DNA from: Henckelia pumila | Lineage: Eukaryota; Streptophyta; Magnoliopsida; Lamiales; Gesneriaceae | Length of the DNA: 64,000 bases | Direction of reading: 5' to 3' | NCBI RefSeq assembly: GCF_033568475.1 | Contig: NW_027331833.1 | Coordinates: forward strand, 3,100,001-3,164,000 | Shown here: one piece after another, positions 57,000 to 64,000 of the stretch | Numbering within the stretch: position 1 is the stretch's first letter | Layout: every line of letters begins with the position of its first letter | Notes under the pieces: model-generated | Databases searched by the model: none | What the model was told of the DNA's origin: nothing | Seen by the model: the letters and a program-made list of their open reading frames with translations, nothing else | Position numbers and translations under genes: made by a program

Positions 57000-57017
57000 C
57001 TTATCGCTCTGATACCA
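57000..57017 (-). other. Primer binding site, tRNA-iMet
   Basis: TGGTATCAGAGCGATAAG on the minus strand, five bases inside the LTR end, with the full initiator tRNA-Met core. Confidence 0.9.
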
Positions 57018-57022
57018 CTTAA

Positions 57023-58703
57023 TGTGAGACCCCGTTTTTAATCATCTAATCTCGGGATAAACAATAATTAAGCATATAAGATCCAAGATTAAAAGCAAAA
57101 GAATTTTTTTTTCGGATGAATAGTGTCGCGCTCGATCCTACGAGTTCGTAGGATCGAGCGCACCCAAAATGTGCTAGGTGCTGGTGAATAGTGCTGCGCT
57201 CGATCGCACGAACTCGTGGGATCGAGCGCACCAATTATTGCAAACTCACTGCCTCAACAATTTAAGGGCCGCGCTCGATCCGACGAAATTGCGCGATCGA
57301 GCGCGCCCTCTGCCCAAAAAACCTCAGAAACAAGGCAGGCTTCCAACAATTCAAACACCATACAATTCTTCAATCTAAAACATGGGGAATTAAAAGGATA
57401 TGCATGACTTTAAAATCAGGGATTATCAAGTCTGGATAATCAAAGGTAATCTGGTTATTCTCTTCTTCTGATTGGGATCCCGAGGACAAAATATACACCA
57501 ATCACACCGACTCTCCCTTCGGGGTGGATAATGCATATTTCAATCCTCTAGACTCTACAGCAAATAGAGAGGGTTACGTCGGTCATTGCAGTAATTCGTC
57601 TGCCAATGCCCCCTACTATAGTTCTCAGAACGTCTATCTTAAAAATGAATAAAGTCTATAGGCTCAATATGAATGCAATGTCAAACAAAATTCATTCAAT
57701 AAATTCAAATAAATCAATTATCAATTAACATGCAAGTATGTGATTTTTTCGGAACACTCGAATCAAGTCGGATTCGAGTCACTCGTTCCATTCCAGTCTA
57801 AGTCATCTTATACCTCTTCTCAAGACGTCGATGCTCCAAACCTGAGAACAACAATGATTCTTCAATCACGATTCCTTATAATATCCTTTAACGATTATAA
57901 GAAAGTCGATACTATACCGTCTCCAATCTCTAGAAATCTTTCAACTTCTGCAAATCTCGTAAATCACGGCCTTCAACTAAATCTGTAACAGAGATAATAA
58001 AGGCTCGAGATCAATAACGATATCCACATTTGACTGGAAGCGGTTCAATACAATCCAAACCAAAACTATAGCCCAAAACTCGAATCGGCGGCATAACGAC
58101 TATCACTGATCAATTCGAAACCACAGACAACAGTTAATCAATACAAAGAGCTCAAAATAATATCAATACAACCAAAATGGCTCAAACCCAACAAATCTCC
58201 AAAACCCAAATTTTGAATAATCTTCCAAAAAATAACAACAATTCCGAACGACGCTCAAATTCAAAACCGACTGAAAATAAACGATCAGAACTCTGCCAAG
58301 AACAACATACTCGAAACTCAGCCGATTCTAACAACATCCGAAAAACAAAACGTATCTGATCGGAGAAATACTTACGGTATAACGGAGCTCTCGTTGCCGT
58401 GATCTCTAATCTGCCTTCAGAATTAAATTCCAACGGACAGATCGAGCTCGAGGTGAAATCTGAGAGATCAAAGAGGCGTCCATGGCGTCTGGAGAGGGAG
58501 GAGGCGGCTTGGAGGGGAAGGGAATGGGATTGAAAAGTCAAAAGGGCTTATAAATATCTAACAAATCCCAAATTTGCATTTTATTCCCTGAAAAATTCAA
58601 AATTTGCAAAAAAAAATCCTGATCAAAATCAAGTCGGCTTTTGAACTCTGTAATCTTTGATTATCTCAATTAAACTCAATTAAAATAAATTCGGGGCGTT
58701 ACA
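57023..58703 (-). mobile_element. 5' LTR with exon-like blocks and three hairpins
   Basis: Minus-strand ends are TGTAACGCCCCGA and GGGTCTCACA, length 1681. Exon-like blocks (minus strand): donor GTAAGT at 58375; TTACAG|ATTTAG...GAGACG|GTATAG at 57982-57918; TCTCAG|GTTTGG...AGAG|GTATAAG at 57841-57814. Block lengths of 65 and 28 are close to those in the 26318 LTR (67 and 27) and the 22135 LTR (63 and 32). Hairpins are at 57128-57304. Confidence 0.9.
57128..57304. repeat. Three hairpins near the 3' end of the LTR
   Basis: 57128-57161 is a perfect 16-bp inverted repeat (GCGCTCGATCCTACGA with its complement, 2-base centre). 57196-57229 is GCGCTCGATCGCACGA pairing at 15 of 16. 57271-57304 pairs over the outer 10 bases (GCGCTCGATC). 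Start-to-start distances are 68 and 75 bases. The arrangement mirrors 23885-24062, but the inner stem bases differ. Confidence 0.9.
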
Positions 58704-59613
58704 GATTGGTTTATCTTTTGGTATTTTAGTTGAAGGAGGACTCTAGTTTATTATTTATAAAACTTACCTTACATTCTTGTAGTTTTGATATTTGATAAAT
58801 TCATAAAAATCGAGAGTTTTCTCTCAATCTGACATTTGTGATACTTTGATTCACATCAGTTTGGAAGTTCAATTATATATCGAGCATCCTTTAACATGAA
58901 TTTTGTAGCAAAAAAAATGGAATTAATGCACATAGCCTAACTTATGATGCTATAAATTGGAATTAATAGGTGAGTTTTTATATAAAATTTCACGTACTAA
59001 TAATGGATGCAAAATCAAATAATAATAAATTATTAAGATACCAAATAGCTCAAAAATAAATAATAAATACTAACAACTTACTCAACCAGCAATCGAAATA
59101 GCCCAACATCCTAAAATTTTGTTCACGCGTAGCTCTCATTAGGGCTTTGAATAGGTCGGGTTTGCGAAACTTTTTGAGCTCGATAATTAATACCTAGACT
59201 GCAAAAGCAAAAACATTAAGACGTACATCTACCCACTTGGCCACTTCTCGTCCAACAAATCTATACGTACGTTGTCTTCAAACATATATAGCTACAATTC
59301 AAGCATAAACAAGTCGAGCATGTTAAAAAAAATTTAGAGCTCGAGTTCAAACTAAATTAAGGTCATATTCGAGCTCGTGTCATTGGTCAACTTGTGAGAT
59401 CATATTATGTTTTACCTTAATAAGTTAGGTGAGTCGGCTCGAAAACTCGTAGCCTACTTCTTAAACTTGAGTTCTGACTCAAGAACTAATCCTTAATTAA
59501 CTCATCAAGTTAGTAAATCGGCTCGATTCACTATACATCTCTGGCTCCATACTAATTAAATATCTTATATTTTGTTAAAAATATTAACAACAAAAGAAAA
59601 AAGAATATCGGGG

Positions 59614-59617
<4 letters not shown>

Positions 59618-59669
<52 letters not shown>
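59618..59669. repeat. (AT)n microsatellite
   Basis: About 52 bases of uninterrupted TA dinucleotides. Confidence 0.95.
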
Positions 59670-59673
<4 letters not shown>

Positions 59674-62330
59674 TGACAATTAATATTGAGTAAGTATTTA
59701 CGTGTTTGAAAACGAGTTCTAATCATGTGCCTTGCAAGTCTCATTAAATTAAAGTTAGTTGATAATTAATTCGTTAGCTGGACAATATTGAAGCAGAAAG
59801 ATTTATAGGTGGAGTACTTGAAAACGTGCTTGAATATTAAGGCATTTTTACACGAAGTGATATCCCATCTTATATTTAGTGAAATGTGTGACGTGGTTGC
59901 GACGTTGCCTCTATTCTTACATTAAATATATAAGATTATATATTCCCAATATGGAGTCTATTCAAATTTCATTATTATTGTTATTAATTGTTAGTATTAC
60001 AAGAGTGTAAATTTAGAAAGACATTCAAATTAATAATCAAATCATGTAATTACGTAGTGTTAGGATGGAATCGTTCAATGACTTTGATGAATCCTTAACT
60101 TAAGTCCGCGTTATTCTTAAGGGTAGTTTTTCGGTATACCTTATTATAAATATTGGTTTGAAAAAAATTCATACCGATATCGATAGTAAAATTTTGAAAC
60201 TTTGGTACGAAAAAAATCCATATTGATACCGTATAGATACCGAAAAAAAATTTGGAATACCGAAAAAATGTCTGTATATCGAAAAAATTTCGGTACGATA
60301 TGCCAAAATTTCGGTATTTGGGTACGATATGTCAGCCCTAGAACTTATTCTTTAAGCCTTTTCCAAATTCATGAATTTCAAATAATTAAACTTTAATTTA
60401 AGTCGCTTCACTTCTATTTCAAATCCTCAAGTTAATTCAAATCAATTATTCTGAAGCCATTGCTCAGTTCAAATCGATTAGTAAAGGGTTAAAGTTAGTT
60501 TGTCAAAAATAAAAATAAAAATTTTAAAATTAAAGTTAGAGGCGGGGAAGTGGTCACGCCCCTCTTAGTCACGTAGCTCGGCTAGTGCGACTGTGCTCAT
60601 CAATTTTAGAGGTCACTATGACATCAATCAAGTGTAATTAAGGTCAAAGGAAGCCATCAATTATTAGGACTTTTTATTTTTTATTTTTAAGAAATAATAA
60701 TTAGGACTTTTAAATCCAAGGAATAGAGAAAAAAATATACATCAAATAACGTATCACATGCACCATATAAATGTAGTTTTTTTAGTAACGACCTCTATGA
60801 TCGTATGTATTTAGTTGTTATATGAAAAATTAATATCATGTCATCGTCAAAATTCATCGGTTTTTCACTATTATTTCATTAACAACTGATGTATTGATAT
60901 TTATTTCTATTTTCTTTCTTTGAAACATTAGTATATATTAATACTAGGATCTTTCAGTTATTTTTTTAATTATCTATCCTTCAGTTTTCCCATCTTTCAT
61001 TGTATAAGTGATTGGAGTTACATTGCTGCCAGCCTGCCACTACATATAAATTTTGTTAAAAATAGAAAATATTTGATTTATATATGGATCGAATCAATAC
61101 GTTTCATAAATATAGATTCATGATACGGTCTAATAAGAGACAAACTTATTATTACGATGCTTACGGACAATGAATACATTGTGCATTTGTGTTAATGAGA
61201 TTCTAGCTCTAATGTGCGTCAGCGTTTCTGGTCCAATGATCATCGTTGACCCAAATACTATTATTACTGGAGCGACTTTGAAGTCCTTAGGAGCTGGTGA
61301 GTGGAGGAGTCACGTGGTGGAATAAAAACAAAAGATGGGATTAGATTCGGGTGTGTCGGAATTAACATATATTGCCCCGGGAACTCAACAAGCCTGTCTT
61401 ATCCCTTGAAATTCCATTTTATATGTGGGGGCAGTTGGCATATTAGCAGATAACGATGATGTATAAAAGAATCGGAATCTCTCAAGAACGGAGAGTCATA
61501 GGTCAACATTATTTTTACTTTTCTACATATATAATATAATATTCTAGATTCGAGAAGGGTTGTTGATCCATTGGTCAATCCCTCCATAATATATACATTT
61601 ATATACAAAAAATCATATGAAACATCTCATAGGTCGATTTCGTGAAATGTGTCTTCTGTTTGATCCAATGAATTATGTTTTTATGTCAAGAATATTATTT
61701 TTCATTGAAAACATGGATCATATTGACCGCTCTCATGGATATACTTTCGAACGACGGTCTTACATTAAATATACTCTAATGTTATATGTTTGATAATTTT
61801 AAAATGCTTTCAATTGTTAATTCTGATCTTATTAGTTATTACCATGGACCTCTTGATCCAGTTGCATAATATTTTCTCCACTATGGGAGAGGCTAGAGGA
61901 TTAAAAACAAAACAAAACAAAACATCCTCCATTAATTGTATATCCTCCCTTAATTGTATATGTTATGAAGCAAGAGAGTTTTATAATTTTATAGTAACTA
62001 TTTTTTTATGTAACTTTTTTTAGTATAAAAAAACACCCCACTAAATACACAATCTTTTTTAAAATAAAACTATCATGAAAATCTATTTTAGTAAATTTAT
62101 TATTTTGTCTATATCTAATATATCAGTTCTCAAAATCTTTATTATTATTATAATTTAAAATATTCATACCTATATATAATTCTATATTTTTATATCATAT
62201 ATATCATGACTCTTAAAAAAATATATTAATATATATAATTTATTAATTTTAAAATAAAAAATATCGTGTTTAAATAACTATTCCAAATCCAACCACCCAC
62301 GTGTACTAAAATAAATTAATAGATTTCTCA

Positions 62331-62368
<38 letters not shown>

Positions 62369-62694
62369 CGTCTCTTGCACGCGATGCGCATATACATAAA
62401 TTTTTTATGTTAATTAATTTTCATGTTATTTTTAGAACTCAAATGATAAATTAGATATTCAAAAGTTTAAGAGTGATAACTATCTAATATAAAATTTTAA
62501 AAATATAAACAAAGACAGCGAGTATCATTTTGATAAATAAGATAATATCTAATTAATAAAAAAAAGATGAGACCATATATAATGACTAATTTGTCTAATA
62601 ATTTTGGTTTTTTTGGTAATTAAGTTAGGATATAATTGTAGTTTCATCTCAAACTTTACCAATTAATTAAAAGTTAGTTACTTAAAGGATCTTT

Positions 62695-62697
<3 letters not shown>

Positions 62698-62742
<45 letters not shown>
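62698..62742. repeat. (AT)n microsatellite
   Basis: About 45 bases of uninterrupted AT dinucleotides; a shorter run is at 62333-62365. Confidence 0.95.
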
Positions 62743-62747
<5 letters not shown>

Positions 62748-62953
62748 GTTTGACTTACATAACAGTACATAACTTAATTTCTTAAATTTTAAAGGGAAAA
62801 TAATTTTTTTTCATTAACTTGTTAGTTATTTGGTTTTGGTCCATTAATTTTTCAAATTTTGGATTCAGTATACTAACTTTCAATTTTTGATTATTTTGGT
62901 CCAATTAGAGATGTGATAGTTTGACATGTCAGCACTTTCCATTCATCATTTTC

Positions 62954-63118
62954 TGGGTTTAGTCTATGCTATTTCATTCGGGCACTGCCCGAATAAGGAT
63001 CCAACGGCCCACATTTTTTGCATTTGAGATGTTCACATGAACCTCTCAAATGCAAAAAAATTGGGCCCTTGGATGTAGCACATGGGCAGTACCCATATGC
63101 TAGCATAGACTAAACCCA
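62954..63118. mobile_element. Foldback MITE
   Basis: An 18-base perfect terminal inverted repeat, TGGGTTTAGTCTATGCTA at 62954-62971 and its complement at 63101-63118. An inner pair (GGCCCACATTTTTTGCATTT with AAATGCAAAAAAATTGGGCC) makes the whole 165-bp unit a long hairpin. It appears to sit inside a Mutator-type MITE relic. Confidence 0.8.
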
Positions 63119-63166
63119 TTTTTTGGTCTCACAGCAGCATTTTCTGGTGTCGCGTCAGAAACTAAA

Positions 63167-64000
63167 TGTCACGCCCCGAGATCGGAACGTAGCATCGGCG
63201 TTGTTAACAATTTTAAATCGTAAAACAACAAGCCTTGTAGTGTAAAAATAGCCTTCAACCAGTATTTTACAAATCCATAAACGTCTTTACAATATCAAAA
63301 CATAACAGTAGCGGAAACGAAATATAAAAGATAATAAAACTAGTAAGACTGCTAGCATTTTCATCATTCTAGACTTGATCACCAACCCCAGAAAGTGTGT
63401 TGCTCATCATCATCCAACTGCTCTTCGGTATCTGGGAAGGGAAGTAAGGGGGATGAGTGTTTTGGGAAACACTCAGCAAGAGGGGGGCCAATCGTACATG
63501 CAAAAGTTGAATATACATATATATAGGAGTTCAAAGGGAGCATGTTCCAACACATGTCGCAACATAAATCAAGACAAGGCAAAACTTGAAACTGAGCATC
63601 AATACATATCATGAATGGAACATAAACTTAGACATAGCACTGTTATTCATCTCGTTAATCATGGCTACTGATCAGTCCCTAATTTTTACTCCTCTAAGGG
63701 GGCGAGGCCATAAACGGTTATTATAACCCACCGCATCAGGGCCATATAATATCTTATCATGTTTTCAGAATTCTTTACCACTTCTTAAGTCGATTTCTAA
63801 CAGTGCATAACAAGGAGTTTCATGGAATAACTTGTACATAATTCAAAGACATATTAAACAAGAGATGTACGATTGAACTTTCACAAACAAGATCATGAAC
63901 GTTTTTAAAACATATATAGGTATAAGCCCTCTTACCGTATTCGATTTATAACAAATCGTGCAGAAGTTTGAGTTGCTCGGTTCTGGACAGAAAATGCGGT
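63167..64000 (-). mobile_element. Partial LTR at the window edge
   Basis: On the minus strand it ends CGGGGCGTGACA at 63167, matching the end of the LTR family at 11822 and 12763 (GGGACGTGACA). It shares internal words such as CCTCTAAGGGGGCGAGGC with CCTCGAAGGGGCAAGGC at 12333. The other end is outside the window. Confidence 0.72.

Larger units (their letters stand above)
56420..58703 (-). mobile_element. Truncated Ty3 element: 5' LTR, primer site, start of gag
   Basis: On the minus strand the LTR (58703-57023) is followed by a primer site and the first part of gag, which stops at about 56420. The rest of the element and the 3' LTR are missing. The pentamer outside the LTR is GATTG (58704-58708). 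It belongs to the same broad group as the elements at 26318 and 36133. Confidence 0.88.
58704..62953. other. Long AT-rich intergenic stretch, no gene seen
   Basis: Contains TA microsatellites (59618-59669, 62333-62365, 62698-62742). It also has a GAGCTCGAG-rich decayed repeat (59150-59530), a repeat of CGGTATACCG/ATACCGAAAT words (60130-60340, ending in CAGCCCTAG), and a CTTGCACGCGATGCGCATATA word (62371-62391) related to that at 48147. 62790-62950 has the GGTCCAATTAG/GACATGTCAGCAC words of a Mutator-type MITE whose other half follows at 63119-63160. All open frames here are short and featureless. Confidence 0.5.

Overview
The window is a repeat-rich stretch of flowering-plant nuclear DNA. 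It is AT-rich, with long (TA)n runs, plant chromovirus-type Ty3 elements primed from initiator tRNA-Met, L1-type LINEs with an RNase H tail, Mutator-like and hAT-like elements, and plant cytosolic sulfotransferase genes. The ORF family at 50063-53017 resembles a 'putative plant transposon protein' family I associate with Lamiales, particularly Gesneriaceae. That placement is recollection, not a search result.

Layout. 1-8149: minus-strand Ty3 chromovirus, with its 3' LTR cut by the window edge, pol broken by two stops, and a probable GT-AG intron between gag and protease. 8155-10332: fragments of another Ty3 gag and of a Mutator-type transposase. 11822-14344: a solo LTR carrying a second solo LTR of the same family in opposite orientation. 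15515-16917: 1.4-kb Mutator-like non-autonomous element. 17115-18113: intact sulfotransferase gene SOT-A. 18207-22024: MITEs and a hAT derivative. 22050-37906: one L1 LINE (15-bp target duplication at both ends) that received a solo LTR, a complete 8.6-kb Ty3 element and a truncated LTR. 38931-41183: second LINE, missing its reverse transcriptase. 43664-44668: intact sulfotransferase SOT-B, flanked by MITEs. 46337-53017: a solo LTR, then a 3' LTR plus 3' coding region of a retroelement whose upstream part is lost at a junction with a truncated third sulfotransferase (53018-53494). 55158-56413: possible small multi-exon gene built of look-alike exons. 56420-58703: truncated Ty3 element (5' LTR, primer site, start of gag). 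58704-64000: AT-rich DNA, a foldback element, and the end of another LTR.

Only two genes look intact by inspection: the tandem sulfotransferases SOT-A and SOT-B, both single-exon and on the plus strand. They are predicted to transfer sulfate from PAPS to a hydroxylated small molecule in the cytosol. SOT-B carries Glu in place of the conserved Lys of the C-terminal GxxGxxK motif.

The most unusual signals are in the LTRs. Four related but diverged LTRs (22135, 26318, 36133 and 57023) share a series of splice-site-like exon blocks at equivalent positions. Two of them carry three strong hairpins near the 3' end whose stem sequences differ between the families while base pairing is largely kept.
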